A stretch of 64,000 bases of DNA from an uncultured SAR86 cluster bacterium (GTDB taxonomy: Bacteria; Pseudomonadota; Gammaproteobacteria; Magnimaribacterales; AG-339-G14). The position numbers and the translations under genes were made by a program. This document shows positions 48,515-60,739 of the stretch, in pieces. The notes under the pieces are model-generated. The model saw nothing but the letters and a program-made list of their open reading frames with translations, was not told the origin of the DNA and ran no database searches. The stretch spans positions 1 to 64,000 of the forward strand of contig CACIUX010000004.1 of NCBI GenBank assembly GCA_902589965.1, given 5' to 3'. Within the stretch, counting starts at the first letter, position 1. Every line of letters starts with the position of its first letter.

Positions 48515-49281
48515 TTCATGAAACTGCAATAATTGATCCCTCAGCAAAGATCGCTAAAAATGCCTCCATTGGTGCGTATTCATCTATCGGTAAAGATGTA
48601 GAGATTGGTTCAGGAACCATAATTGAATCGAATGTAGTCATTCATAAAAATTCAAAGCTTGGAAAAGACAATCATATATATCCTTTTGCAAGCATTGGAG
48701 GAGATCCTCAAGATTTAAAATACGAAGATGAAGAAACTTTCCTCAAGATTGGTAACAATAACCAAATCCGAGAGGGAGTTACCATAAATAGAGGTACTGC
48801 CCAAGAGAAAGGTTTGACATCAATTGGAAATAACAATCTCTTTATGGCTTATTCACATGTGGCTCATGATTGCACTTTAGATGATGATATTGTTTTAGTT
48901 AATAATGTTGCTTTAGCTGGAGTTGTAAATATTGCAAAAGGTGCAAGGTTAGGTGGATATACTTTAGTTCATCAATTTTGCAATATTGGCCCATATAGTT
49001 TTTGCGCCATGGGATCTGCAGTTTCAAAAGATATTCCTGCATTTGTAAGAGTTAGCGGAAATCCTGCCATACCAAGAGGACTGAATGTAATTGGAATACA
49101 AAGATTAGATCTTAGAAAAGATCAATCATCACTGTTAAAAAAATTTTATAAGCTTGTATATTTAAGAAAACTTAAACTTGATCAAGCCATTTCTGAGATT
49201 GAAAAAGAAGTATCCGATTTTGATGAAGGAAAACTTTTTCTTAATTCAATTCAAAGTTCTGATCGAGGAATAGTTCGCTAA
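48511..49281 (+). CDS. lpxA: UDP-N-acetylglucosamine acyltransferase
   Basis: LpxA carries out the first acylation of lipid A synthesis. I use the ATG at 48511 (MIHETAIIDPSAKI), which overlaps the fabZ stop as ATGA; the longer frame runs into fabZ. The 256-residue product has hexapeptide repeats, the catalytic histidine in YSHVAHDC and the LVHQFCNIGPYSFCAMG region. Its stop overlaps lpxB by one base. Confidence 0.98.
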   Translation: MIHETAIIDPSAKIAKNASIGAYSSIGKDVEIGSGTIIESNVVIHKNSKLGKDNHIYPFASIGGDPQDLKYEDEETFLKIGNNNQIREGVTINRGTAQEKGLTSIGNNNLFMAYSHVAHDCTLDDDIVLVNNVALAGVVNIAKGARLGGYTLVHQFCNIGPYSFCAMGSAVSKDIPAFVRVSGNPAIPRGLNVIGIQRLDLRKDQSSLLKKFYKLVYLRKLKLDQAISEIEKEVSDFDEGKLFLNSIQSSDRGIVR

Positions 49282-50396
49282 TGCCATTGAAAGTGGGGTT
49301 ATGTGCTACGGAGTCATCTGGAGATATTCTCGGTTCAGACTTAATTAGAAACCTTAAATCTAAAGATCCTTTAATAGAGTTCTTTGGCCTTGGCGGCTCT
49401 GAAATGAAAAAAGAAGGTTTTAATTCATTTGATTCAAATGAAGAACTTCAAGTAATGGGACTGATTGATCCAATATTTAGGATTAAAAGAATTCTTAAAA
49501 AAAGAAACGAACTAATAGACCACCTAATAGATAAAAATATAGATATTTTTATTGGAATCGATAGTCCATCATTAAATTTAGGAATTTCCAGAATTTTAAA
49601 AAAAAAGTCTAATATCAAAACAGTGCAGTATGTTTGTCCTCAGGTTTGGGCATGGAGATCAAACAGAGCAAAAAAATTTAATGATTTTTTAGATCTCGTT
49701 TTAAATTTATTCCCTTTTGAGAAAAGGTTTCTTCAAAATTTCAGTGTTAATTCAGTTTTTGTAGGTCACCCTAAAGCATCTCGCATTTCAACTAATATTG
49801 ATAAATTTAAATATAAATTGGAATTAGACTTAGATCCTGATCTAAAAACACTTTCTTTTTTACCTGGGAGCAGAAAATCTGAAATCAATGCTCATTTGCC
49901 CGTGATGATTGAAACGATTAACTCTCTGAGAAAAAGGGGAGATTATCAAGTTTTAATTCCCTTTAAGGATGAAAACGAAATTTCGATGAATTTAGGTAAT
50001 TTAAAATCAAAAACTTACAAAATATTTATCGATAAGACAGATTCAGTTCTTGCTGCAACTGATATAGCAGTTAGTGTGTCTGGCACAGCTACTCTTGAGT
50101 GCCTTTTAAATCAGGCTCCTCCAGTAGTTTGTTACAAAACAAATTTGTTTAATAACTTTCTTTTAAATCAATTTTTAAAAACAAAATACATTTCACTCCC
50201 GAATATCCTTGCAGAGGAGAAATTAATCCCAGAATTGAGACAAGGTTTTGTTAATGCCGATAGAATAGAAAAAGAGCTGCTTAACATGTGTGAAGCCACC
50301 AACTTAGATCGGATAAAAATGAAATTCCATGAAATTCATAATTCTTTGAAAGTAAATCAAGAAGATAAATTTAACTGTCTTTTTGATTTAGTATGA
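49281..50396 (+). CDS. lpxB: Lipid-A-disaccharide synthase
   Basis: LpxB joins UDP-diacylglucosamine and lipid X to the lipid A disaccharide. The 371-residue product has the GT19 features CATESSGDILGSDL at the N-terminus, VCPQVWAWRSNR near residue 118 and SVSGTATLECLLNQAPPVVCY near 260. It overlaps rnhB by four bases. Confidence 0.98.
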   Translation: MPLKVGLCATESSGDILGSDLIRNLKSKDPLIEFFGLGGSEMKKEGFNSFDSNEELQVMGLIDPIFRIKRILKKRNELIDHLIDKNIDIFIGIDSPSLNLGISRILKKKSNIKTVQYVCPQVWAWRSNRAKKFNDFLDLVLNLFPFEKRFLQNFSVNSVFVGHPKASRISTNIDKFKYKLELDLDPDLKTLSFLPGSRKSEINAHLPVMIETINSLRKRGDYQVLIPFKDENEISMNLGNLKSKTYKIFIDKTDSVLAATDIAVSVSGTATLECLLNQAPPVVCYKTNLFNNFLLNQFLKTKYISLPNILAEEKLIPELRQGFVNADRIEKELLNMCEATNLDRIKMKFHEIHNSLKVNQEDKFNCLFDLV

Positions 50397-50950
50397 TTCT
50401 CGGAGTAGACGAAGTTGGAAGAGGATCCATCGCCGGTCCGGTTGTGTCTGCTGCGGTTATTTTAGGAGAAAATAAAATCCTTGGGCTTAAGGACTCTAAA
50501 GATCTCTCAGAAAAAAAACGTATAGAATTTTCTAATCAAATTAAGGAATTATCTCTTGACTGGTCTATTGGATTATCTTCTGTAAAGGAAATAGATAAAT
50601 ATAACATCCGGGAAGCTACTAAGCTTTCAATGATAAGGGCAATAAGCAAAGTAAAAAAACCTTTTTCAAAAATAATTATTGATGGAAACGATAATTTTTT
50701 TAATGATAAATCTGTAGAATTTATAATTAAAGCAGACACTAAAATTAGAGAAGTAATGGCCGCTTCTATAATTGCAAAAGTCTATAGAGATGAATACATG
50801 ACAGAACTAGAAAATAAATTTAAGGGCTATTTTTTTGACAAACATAAAGGTTACTCAACCAAACTTCATAAGAGTATGATTAAGAAATATGGAGTCACAA
50901 ATATTCATAGAAAATCTTTCAGGCCAATTAAGCAATTTCTAAATGAATAA
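50393..50950 (+). CDS. rnhB: Ribonuclease HII
   Basis: RNase HII removes ribonucleotides embedded in DNA. The 185-residue product has the catalytic LGVDEVGRGSIAGPVVSAA at the start and DGND plus KADTKIREVMAASIIAKVYRD (read as KADTKIREVMAASI, IAKVYRD) with the other acidic residues. It overlaps dnaE by eight bases. Confidence 0.97.
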   Translation: MILGVDEVGRGSIAGPVVSAAVILGENKILGLKDSKDLSEKKRIEFSNQIKELSLDWSIGLSSVKEIDKYNIREATKLSMIRAISKVKKPFSKIIIDGNDNFFNDKSVEFIIKADTKIREVMAASIIAKVYRDEYMTELENKFKGYFFDKHKGYSTKLHKSMIKKYGVTNIHRKSFRPIKQFLNE

Positions 50951-53900
50951 ATTTTCACACTTAAACATACATTCTCAATACTCAATCTCTGATGGCTTAG
51001 TGAGATTAGATGAGCTTTCAAGCAAAGCAAAAGAATTAAATTTTGAATCTATTGCGATAACAGATGATTCAAATTTATTTGGATTTGTAAAATTTTATAA
51101 AGAAATGCGCGACAAAGGCATTAAGCCAATTTGTGGGGTAAATTTTAATTCTGTGAAAGACATAAGCAATAATTCTGAGTCTGGAAAATTAACTCTTTAT
51201 GCAAAAAATTTTGAAGGCTATAGAAACCTAACAAAGTTAGTATCTAAAACCCATATAGAAGGAAGAATTAGATCGATACCTCATCTTAAATTGGAGTGGC
51301 TAAAAGATTTAAATGAAGGATTAATTTTATTATCTGGAGATATGGAAGGACACATCGCTGATGCAATCCTAAAAAATAATTTTGAGCTAGCCGAAGCAAG
51401 AATAGATTTTTTTAAAAAAATATTTAATGAGGATTTCTTCATTGAGATTTCCAGGCTAGGAAGGGAAAGGGAAGAAGATTACATTAATATTGTTACATCT
51501 ATGGCGGCCAAAGCAAAAATACCTCTTGTAGCAACCAATCAGGTTAGATTCATGGAAGAAGAAGAATTTGAAGCTCATGAAACTAGAGTATGTATTCAAA
51601 CTGGTAATGTTCTAAGCGATCCTGCAAGAAAAAAGAATTACTTATCAACTCAATATTTCAAATCAACAGATGAAATGTTTGAGTTGTTTGAGGATATACC
51701 AGAAGCTTTAGAAAATTCTTATTTGATTTCTCAAAAATGCAACCTTGTAATTGAGCTAGGCAAATATATTCTCCCTGACTTTGAGACACCCAACGGTGAA
51801 ACAGAAGATGATTACCTAAAAAAAATATCTATCGTAGGCCTGCATAAAATTTTTGGAGACGAAGTTAAGGAAGATTATTTTTCAAGACTAGATTTTGAAT
51901 TAAGTGTAATTCAAAAAATGGGATATTCAGGCTACTTTTTAATTGTTGCAGATTTTGTTAATTGGGCTAAAGAGAATGATGTTCCTGTTGGTCCGGGAAG
52001 AGGATCAGGTGCTGGATCATTAGTTGCATATGCCATAGGAATAACAGGATTAGACCCTATCAAATATGATCTGTTGTTTGAAAGATTTCTTAATCCTGAC
52101 CGAATTAGCAATCCAGATTTTGATATAGATTTTTGCAAGGATGGTAGAGAGAAAGTAATTGAATACGTTACAAATAAATACGGGCAAGATTCTGTTGCTC
52201 AAATAAGTACCTTAGGCACTATGGCTGCTAGAGCAGTTGTAAGAGATGTGGCAAGAGCTCAAGGAAAATCCTATAGCCTTGCAGATCGTCTTGCTAAATT
52301 AATTCCTTTTCATCCTGACATGACACTAAAAACTGCATTGCAAAATAAAGAATTAAAACAAGCAATTAAAAATGATGAAGATGCAGAAGAAATTATTGAG
52401 ATGTCACAGAAACTTGAAGGTTTATCAAGGAATGTGGGAAAGCATGCTGCAGGCGTTGTCATGGCTCCATCAAAAATAACAGATTTTTCTGCTCTCTACT
52501 TAGATGAGGAGACCGGCGCAGTATCTACTCAATATGATATGAAAGATATTGAACTTGTTGGATTGCAAAAATTCGATTTCTTAGGTCTTAAAACTTTAAC
52601 AATAATGAAAAATGCCCTGAAGCTAATTAATCAGAACAGACAGAAATTAAATCTTGAACCAATTAATTTAGATGATCTTCCTCTTGATGATTCAAAGACG
52701 TATCAGCTCCTCCAAAAAGGCTTAACTACTGCTGTTTTTCAACTGGAATCAAGGGGTATTAAAGAGTACATAGTTAAACTAAAACCGAATAACTTTGAAG
52801 ATATTATTACCTTGATTGCCTTATATAGGCCTGGTCCATTAGAAATGAACATGGTTGAAACTTATATTGAAAGAAAACACGGAAGAGAAGAATTCTCATA
52901 CGGTGATGAATCAGTTGAAAAAATACTTGATAAAACTCATGGTGTGATTGTTTATCAAGAACAAGTGATGCAATTGGCTCAGGAATTCTCCGGTTTTACG
53001 CTTGGTGAGGCAGATATTCTTAGAAGAGCAATGGGAAAGAAAATAGCGTCTGAGATGGAAGAACAAAAAGAACCTTTCATAACAGGCGCAATTGAAAAAG
53101 GAAAAAATAAAAGATTTGCTGAAGGATTATTTGATCAAATTGAAAAATTTGCTGGCTATGGTTTTAATAGGTCTCATTCTGCAGCTTATGCCTTTATTTC
53201 TTATCAGACAGCATGGTTAAAAGCCCACTATCCAGCAGAGTTTATGTCTGCTGTCTTAAGTTCAGAAATGGATGATACTGATAAGATTCAGATGCTACTT
53301 GATGACTGCAAGCTTTTGGGCCTTAAAGTCTTGCCGCCTGATATTAATTCAAGTTTTTTTGAATTCAGGAATATAGACAATGAAACACTGATGTATGGAT
53401 TGGGAGCAATAAAGGGAGTTGGCAAGTCAGCCATCGAAAGCATAATTGATAACAGGACTTTAAAAGGGAACTTCAAGACCCTTTCAGATTTTTCTAGTCG
53501 CATTGATACAGAAAAAGTGGGAAAAAGAGCACTGGAACCTCTGATAGCTTCTGGCTCAATGGATTCATTTCAATCTAGTAGGGAAGAGATGTTTGTGAAT
53601 ATTGAATCTGCTTTAAAGTTTGCCAGACAGGTGTCTGAAGAGAAAAAAAGCGGTATTGATGATTTATTCGGTGACGTTGAACTGCCTAACGTAATTCCTA
53701 TCACAAAAGCAAAAACCATTGAATTTGATAAGTCTCTAGGTGAGCTAAACTCTTTAGGATTTTATTTCTCATGTCATCCTATGGATGAATATAAATGGGA
53801 AATTGAGCAAATTTGCCCTAACAGGATTTCTAGTCTCAATGAAGATAAAAATATTCAAAGGTGTGCAGGTGTTATAACTACCAAAAGGACAATTCAAGGC

Positions 53901-54380
53901 AGGAGAGGCCCGGTAACATTTGCAACATTAGATGACGGAACTGAAAAAATAGAAATTATTTTGGGTTCTGATGTAATGCAATCAATGCAGGTTGAATTAA
54001 ATAACAAAGATATTTTTATTGTGGACGGCAAGGTTACTGTAGATAATTCTCGAGAAGTTTTGTACGGATTAGCAAAAAAAATTGAAGTAACTAATATCAA
54101 TACTTTAGAAAACTTAAGAATCAGGATGGTAGAAAAATTAAGAATATCTCTGATTGAATCAAAGAAGTCTAACATTGAGAGCTTCAAAAGATTGCTAGAC
54201 GACCTTGGTACAGAATCTTCAATTGGTTGTCCTGTTGAGCTGAAATATACTTCAAAAAAATCTGAAGCAGAAATAGAATTCGATGAGGATAGGAGAATTT
54301 TGTTAACTAACAATACCATGAAAGCCCTTTTAAATACTTATGGAAGAGATAATTTAGAACTTATGTATCATAGAAGATAA
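50943..54380 (+). CDS. dnaE: DNA polymerase III subunit alpha
   Basis: DnaE is the replicative polymerase. The 1145-residue product has the PHP domain at the N-terminus (HLNIHSQYSISDG), then the palm with GPGRGSGAGSLVAYA and the catalytic aspartates in NPDFDIDFC (near residues 395-403). The beta-binding and OB domains near the C-terminus include RRGPVTFATLDDG. No intein is present. It overlaps rnhB and shares one base with accA (TAATG). Confidence 0.99.
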   Translation: MNKFSHLNIHSQYSISDGLVRLDELSSKAKELNFESIAITDDSNLFGFVKFYKEMRDKGIKPICGVNFNSVKDISNNSESGKLTLYAKNFEGYRNLTKLVSKTHIEGRIRSIPHLKLEWLKDLNEGLILLSGDMEGHIADAILKNNFELAEARIDFFKKIFNEDFFIEISRLGREREEDYINIVTSMAAKAKIPLVATNQVRFMEEEEFEAHETRVCIQTGNVLSDPARKKNYLSTQYFKSTDEMFELFEDIPEALENSYLISQKCNLVIELGKYILPDFETPNGETEDDYLKKISIVGLHKIFGDEVKEDYFSRLDFELSVIQKMGYSGYFLIVADFVNWAKENDVPVGPGRGSGAGSLVAYAIGITGLDPIKYDLLFERFLNPDRISNPDFDIDFCKDGREKVIEYVTNKYGQDSVAQISTLGTMAARAVVRDVARAQGKSYSLADRLAKLIPFHPDMTLKTALQNKELKQAIKNDEDAEEIIEMSQKLEGLSRNVGKHAAGVVMAPSKITDFSALYLDEETGAVSTQYDMKDIELVGLQKFDFLGLKTLTIMKNALKLINQNRQKLNLEPINLDDLPLDDSKTYQLLQKGLTTAVFQLESRGIKEYIVKLKPNNFEDIITLIALYRPGPLEMNMVETYIERKHGREEFSYGDESVEKILDKTHGVIVYQEQVMQLAQEFSGFTLGEADILRRAMGKKIASEMEEQKEPFITGAIEKGKNKRFAEGLFDQIEKFAGYGFNRSHSAAYAFISYQTAWLKAHYPAEFMSAVLSSEMDDTDKIQMLLDDCKLLGLKVLPPDINSSFFEFRNIDNETLMYGLGAIKGVGKSAIESIIDNRTLKGNFKTLSDFSSRIDTEKVGKRALEPLIASGSMDSFQSSREEMFVNIESALKFARQVSEEKKSGIDDLFGDVELPNVIPITKAKTIEFDKSLGELNSLGFYFSCHPMDEYKWEIEQICPNRISSLNEDKNIQRCAGVITTKRTIQGRRGPVTFATLDDGTEKIEIILGSDVMQSMQVELNNKDIFIVDGKVTVDNSREVLYGLAKKIEVTNINTLENLRIRMVEKLRISLIESKKSNIESFKRLLDDLGTESSIGCPVELKYTSKKSEAEIEFDEDRRILLTNNTMKALLNTYGRDNLELMYHRR

Positions 54381-55330
54381 TGTCTTACTCTTTTTTAGAT
54401 TTTGAAAAACCAATCAGCCTTTTAGAAAAAAAGATTGAAGATCTGCGCTCGAGCCAAGACCAGCCAGATGTAATCCAAAGCCAAGTTGATTCTCTTAATA
54501 AAGAAATTATCAAAATAACAAAGGAGCTATATTCAAATCTTTCCATATGGCAAAAAGTTCAAGTTGCGAGACATCCCCACAGGCCGCATTTCAGTGATTA
54601 CATAGAAAAAATATTTCATAATTTTGATGAACATCATGGCGATAGAAATTTTGGTGATGATAGGGCAATAATTGGAGGGACCGCTACTTTCAAAGGAAAG
54701 CCTGTGATGCTTATCGGTCATGAAAAAGGTAAGGACACAAAAGATAAGATAGAAAGAAATTTTGGTATGTCGCAACCAGAAGGTTATCGAAAAGCTGCAA
54801 GGTTAATGAAGCTCGCAGAAGATTTTTCTATGCCGGTCATAACATTTATCGATACTCCTGGGGCATATCCTGGCATAGAAAGTGAAGAAAGAGGCAATTC
54901 ACAAGCCATAGCCTATAACTTAAGTGTTATGTCCAAACTTAAAACACCAATTATTGTAATTATTACTGGAGAGGGCGGTTCTGGGGGAGCTTTGGCAATT
55001 GGAGTGGGAGATAATATATCAATGTTAGAGTTCTCTATTTATTCTGTGGCGTCTCCAGAAGCTTGTGCGTCGATAGTTTGGAGAGATTCTTCAAAAGCAG
55101 AGGATGCTGCAAAAGCAATGAAATTAGACGCTTCTAATCTTCTAGAGTTAAGTTTGATAGATAAAATCATCGATGAGCCTTTAGGCGGTGCTCATAGAGA
55201 TGTTCAAAAAATGAGTTCCGTTCTTTCAGACCACATTTCTGAGCAGCTTGAAAAATGTTCGTCCCTTAATATTTCTGATCTTCTTAATGAAAGACACAAG
55301 AAAATTATGAGCTACGGAGCCATCGAGTAA
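54380..55330 (+). CDS. accA: Acetyl-CoA carboxylase carboxyltransferase subunit alpha
   Basis: AccA with AccD transfers the carboxyl group to acetyl-CoA for fatty acid synthesis. The 316-residue product has LDFEKPISLLEKKIEDL at the start, the HRPHFSDYI segment, GHEKGKDTKDKIERNFGM and the oxyanion-forming GEGGSGGALAIG. It is next to dnaE, as in E. coli, and directly before tilS. Confidence 0.99.
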   Translation: MSYSFLDFEKPISLLEKKIEDLRSSQDQPDVIQSQVDSLNKEIIKITKELYSNLSIWQKVQVARHPHRPHFSDYIEKIFHNFDEHHGDRNFGDDRAIIGGTATFKGKPVMLIGHEKGKDTKDKIERNFGMSQPEGYRKAARLMKLAEDFSMPVITFIDTPGAYPGIESEERGNSQAIAYNLSVMSKLKTPIIVIITGEGGSGGALAIGVGDNISMLEFSIYSVASPEACASIVWRDSSKAEDAAKAMKLDASNLLELSLIDKIIDEPLGGAHRDVQKMSSVLSDHISEQLEKCSSLNISDLLNERHKKIMSYGAIE

Positions 55331-57960
<2,630 letters not shown>

Positions 57961-58008
57961 TTAAATAACCAATTTATAAATTATTATACTATTCATAGCG
58001 AATGATAA

Positions 58009-58278
58009 ATGAATAAAGAGATTTTAAACAAAATGGGCATCTCAACTTATGAATTGGTTGAGGATTTTATATTTGTAGATAACAAAGTAAAGGCAGTCGA
58101 TAAAAGTGATGAAAGCGAAGGCAATGATCAGTTTTTAAAATCATTGGATTACTACCTAAATAATTTCACTAAAGATAAGAAAAATGCATTGAATTTTCTA
58201 AATTCTAAATCATTGAAGTTATCTGAATTATTGGAAAATTCTCAGATGAGGAAACAAGCTTGGAAAAATGAAAATTAA
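58009..58278 (+). CDS. holD: Small protein, possibly DNA polymerase III psi subunit (HolD-like)
   Basis: The 89-residue product has no membrane segment and no motif I can assign firmly. Two hints suggest the psi subunit of the clamp loader. First, its start, ILNKMGISTYELVE, resembles the LQQLGITQW start of E. coli HolD, the part that contacts the clamp loader. Second, it overlaps rimI by 11 bases, and holD-rimI is a known enterobacterial pair. It is much shorter than E. coli HolD (137). The C-terminal MRKQAWKNE could match the terminal helix. The symbol is tentative. Confidence 0.5.
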   Translation: MNKEILNKMGISTYELVEDFIFVDNKVKAVDKSDESEGNDQFLKSLDYYLNNFTKDKKNALNFLNSKSLKLSELLENSQMRKQAWKNEN

Positions 58279-58783
58279 TTTCAGACCTATGAATAAAAAT
58301 GATATCTACTATGTTCACGGCATAGAGTCGCTAACTAATGAAACTCCTTGGTCTGAAAATAATTTTTATGATGCCTTAAGGTTTAGTAAAGCCGATGTGG
58401 TAACTATTGACGGTAAAGTTAATGGGTATGTCATCTATCAGTATGTGATGGATGAAATCCATCTATTGAATATTTCTGTCGCTCCACAATTTATTGGAAA
58501 ATCAATTGGTTATCAGTTGCTAAAAAGGGTTGTAGATCAATCAAAATATACTTTTAAAAAAAGAATTTTTTTAGAGGTTAGAGAATCAAACCAAAGAGCT
58601 ATTAAGTTTTATCGTCGAAATGGTTTTCAGGAAGCAGGAGTAAGAAAGAATTATTACAAATTAAATTTTGGTAGAGAGGATGGATTAATTATGCAAAAAA
58701 ATCTAAGCAAGCCTGTAATTATTCTTCTACTCGATAATGTCTTTAAGTTCTTCTTCAATCTCGCTAGGTTCCGTCTGAGGTGA
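58268..58783 (+). CDS. rimI: Ribosomal protein S18 alanine N-acetyltransferase RimI-like
   Basis: RimI acetylates the N-terminal alanine of S18 and belongs to the GNAT fold. The 171-residue product has LLNISVAPQFIGKSIGYQLL, the acetyl-CoA motif region, and EVRESNQRAIKFYRRNGF followed by KNYYKL, typical of RimI. It is about 23 residues longer than E. coli RimI; the extra hydrophobic tail is encoded over the 3' end of convergent gpx (57-base overlap). Confidence 0.88.
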   Translation: MKINFRPMNKNDIYYVHGIESLTNETPWSENNFYDALRFSKADVVTIDGKVNGYVIYQYVMDEIHLLNISVAPQFIGKSIGYQLLKRVVDQSKYTFKKRIFLEVRESNQRAIKFYRRNGFQEAGVRKNYYKLNFGREDGLIMQKNLSKPVIILLLDNVFKFFFNLARFRLR

Positions 58784-59206
58784 ATACCTTTTTATAACGT
58801 TCCCATCTCTATCAACTAAAAACTTTGTAAAGTTCCACTTAATGGCTTCGGTTAAAATTCCAGTTTTTTCCGATTTTAAATATTCATAAAGCGGATGGGT
58901 ATTTGACCCATTTACTTCAATTTTTTTCATTACAGGAAAATTAACATCGTACTTCGTTTTACAAAAAGTTTGAATTTCCTCATCGGTACCTGGTTCTTGA
59001 CCCATGAATTGGTTGCAAGGGAAACCAATAACTTGCAAATCTTTCTCATATGAATCCTGGATTTGTTTAAGGCCTTCGTACTGCGGTGTAAGACCACATT
59101 TACTAGCTACATTAACTATCAAAATATACTTTCCTTTGTATTCTTCTAAGTTTTTTTCTGCTTCTTTTGAATCCTGAAAATTTATTGAATAGATGTTTGG
59201 TTCCAC
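58727..59206 (-). CDS. Glutathione peroxidase family thiol peroxidase
   Basis: This enzyme reduces hydroperoxides with glutathione or thioredoxin. The 159-residue product has the peroxidatic cysteine in NVASKCGLTPQ (Cys37), glutamine in GFPCNQFMGQEPG and tryptophan in KWNFTKFLVDRDG. It uses cysteine, not selenocysteine. The start is a GTG at 59206 with a GGGGGA Shine-Dalgarno. No signal peptide is seen, so it is cytoplasmic. It is divergent from the aldo/keto reductase. Confidence 0.95.
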   Translation of the reverse strand: MEPNIYSINFQDSKEAEKNLEEYKGKYILIVNVASKCGLTPQYEGLKQIQDSYEKDLQVIGFPCNQFMGQEPGTDEEIQTFCKTKYDVNFPVMKKIEVNGSNTHPLYEYLKSEKTGILTEAIKWNFTKFLVDRDGNVIKRYSPQTEPSEIEEELKDIIE

Positions 59207-59252
59207 TTTTTCCCCCTATATACTAAGCAAATGTTTTAGGAGGGTAATTATT

Positions 59253-60290
59253 ATGGAATATAGAAAATTAGGCAATACAGACATCGATGTGAGTGTTATT
59301 TGCTTAGGAACCATGACTTGGGGACAGCAAAATACTGAAGAAGAAGGTTTTGAGCAAATGGATTACGCCGTTGAACAAGGAGTAAACTTTTTTGATACTG
59401 CTGAGTTATATTCTATTCCACCAATGGAAGATACTCAGGGGAGCACAGAGACAATAATTGGTAATTGGTTTGAAAAAAGAGGTAACAGAGAAAAAATTAT
59501 CCTTGCAACTAAAGTTGCAGGAAGAAGCGGCATGAAATGGTTTCGAGGCGGTGAAACAAGACTTGATAGCGATAACATTACAAAGGCTATTGAAGGAAGC
59601 CTTAAAAGACTCAAAACTGACTACGTTGATCTTTATCAACTTCACTGGCCAGATAGACCAATAAATTTATTTGGTGGAGGCCTCTCTTATAAGCATTACG
59701 ATTTAGAATCAGTAGCCATAGAGGAGACATTAAGAGTTTTGGGTGATTTAGTGAAAGAAGGAAAAATTAGGTACGTTGGCCTTTCCAATGAAACCCCATG
59801 GGGCCTGTCCGAATTTATTAAGGCTGCAGAAATGCATGACTTACCCAAAGTTGTGAGCGTTCAAAATGCCTATAACTTGTTAAACAGAATTTATGAAGGT
59901 GGGATGTCCGAATTCCATCACAGATCTCAAGTTGGTTTGTTAGCTTACTCACCTCTTGCGCAGGGATATCTAACCGGGAAATACCTTGATGGTGCTAGGC
60001 CTGCTGGAGCTAGGACTACGTTATTTGAACGAGGCCAAAGATACGAAACGGAACAGGCAGAGGAAATAATAAGGAAGTATGTAAATCTTGCTAATGAATA
60101 TTCAATGGATCCTGCTTTGATGGCTAATTCATTTGTTAATGATCAAGATTTTGTGACCTCAAACATTATTGGTGCCACAACTATGGAGCAGCTAAAGATT
60201 GCTGTTGGCAGTATTGATACAAAGCTTGATGAAGAATGTCTGAAGAAAATTGAAGAAATTCATTACGGATGTCCAAACCCTTGTCCATGA
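59253..60290 (+). CDS. Aldo/keto reductase (Tas-like)
   Basis: This is an NADPH-dependent oxidoreductase of the aldo/keto reductase superfamily, closest in layout to E. coli Tas. I use the ATG at 59253 (MEYRKLGNTDIDVS), with AGGAGGG at 59238-59244. The 345-residue product has catalytic Asp and Tyr in FFDTAELY, Lys in LATKVAG and His in LYQLHWPDRP. The C-terminal cofactor region SNIIGATTMEQL is present. The substrate is unknown. It overlaps the next gene by four bases. Confidence 0.93.
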   Translation: MEYRKLGNTDIDVSVICLGTMTWGQQNTEEEGFEQMDYAVEQGVNFFDTAELYSIPPMEDTQGSTETIIGNWFEKRGNREKIILATKVAGRSGMKWFRGGETRLDSDNITKAIEGSLKRLKTDYVDLYQLHWPDRPINLFGGGLSYKHYDLESVAIEETLRVLGDLVKEGKIRYVGLSNETPWGLSEFIKAAEMHDLPKVVSVQNAYNLLNRIYEGGMSEFHHRSQVGLLAYSPLAQGYLTGKYLDGARPAGARTTLFERGQRYETEQAEEIIRKYVNLANEYSMDPALMANSFVNDQDFVTSNIIGATTMEQLKIAVGSIDTKLDEECLKKIEEIHYGCPNPCP

Positions 60291-60739
60291 GTGACATTAT
60301 CTGGGTAGAAGGAACATTCGAAGACTTAAGCGTTCATCAACTTTATGACGTAATGAATCTTCGCCAAGAAGTATTTTTAATAGAGCAAAACACTTCATAT
60401 CTGGATGCGGATAATGTTGATCAGGACTCTTTTCATTTACTTGCCTACATAGGATCAAATCTTCAGGGTTACAGTCGTCTAGTACCGCCAGGAATAAAGT
60501 ATGAAGACGTTTCTATAGGAAGAGTGGTTTTACACAAAAAATCTCGTGGCAGTGGGTTAAGTAAGATTTTGATGGATAAATCTATCCATACATGCCAGAT
60601 TCTATATCCCGAGACAGACATTAGAATTTCAGCACAACATCCCTTGGTAGATTTTTATCAAGGTTACGGCTTCAAAACAGTTGGAAAAATTTATGATGAG
60701 GATGGGATTCCTCATATAGAAATGGTCCTAGAAAAATAA
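60287..60739 (+). CDS. elaA: ElaA-family GNAT acetyltransferase
   Basis: The 150-residue product aligns along its length with E. coli ElaA: LSVHQLYDVMNLRQEVFLIEQN near the start, SIGRVVLHKKSRGSGLSKIL at the acetyl-CoA site, and FYQGYGFKTVGKIYDEDGIPHIEM at the end (shown in parts: FYQGYGF, EDGIPHI). The substrate is unknown. I use the ATG at 60287, within the aldo/keto reductase stop (ATGA). Its TAA is followed directly by the next start. Confidence 0.9.
   Translation: MSDIIWVEGTFEDLSVHQLYDVMNLRQEVFLIEQNTSYLDADNVDQDSFHLLAYIGSNLQGYSRLVPPGIKYEDVSIGRVVLHKKSRGSGLSKILMDKSIHTCQILYPETDIRISAQHPLVDFYQGYGFKTVGKIYDEDGIPHIEMVLEK

Noticed and set aside
47136-49281. Degenerate short repeats in lpxD and lpxA as a DNA repeat array
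   Set aside because: They encode the hexapeptide repeats of left-handed beta-helix acyltransferases; the DNA copies are diverged.
57961-58008. Leader-peptide attenuator for leuA
   Set aside because: The divergent gap is 48 bases with no run of leucine codons and no terminator hairpin.
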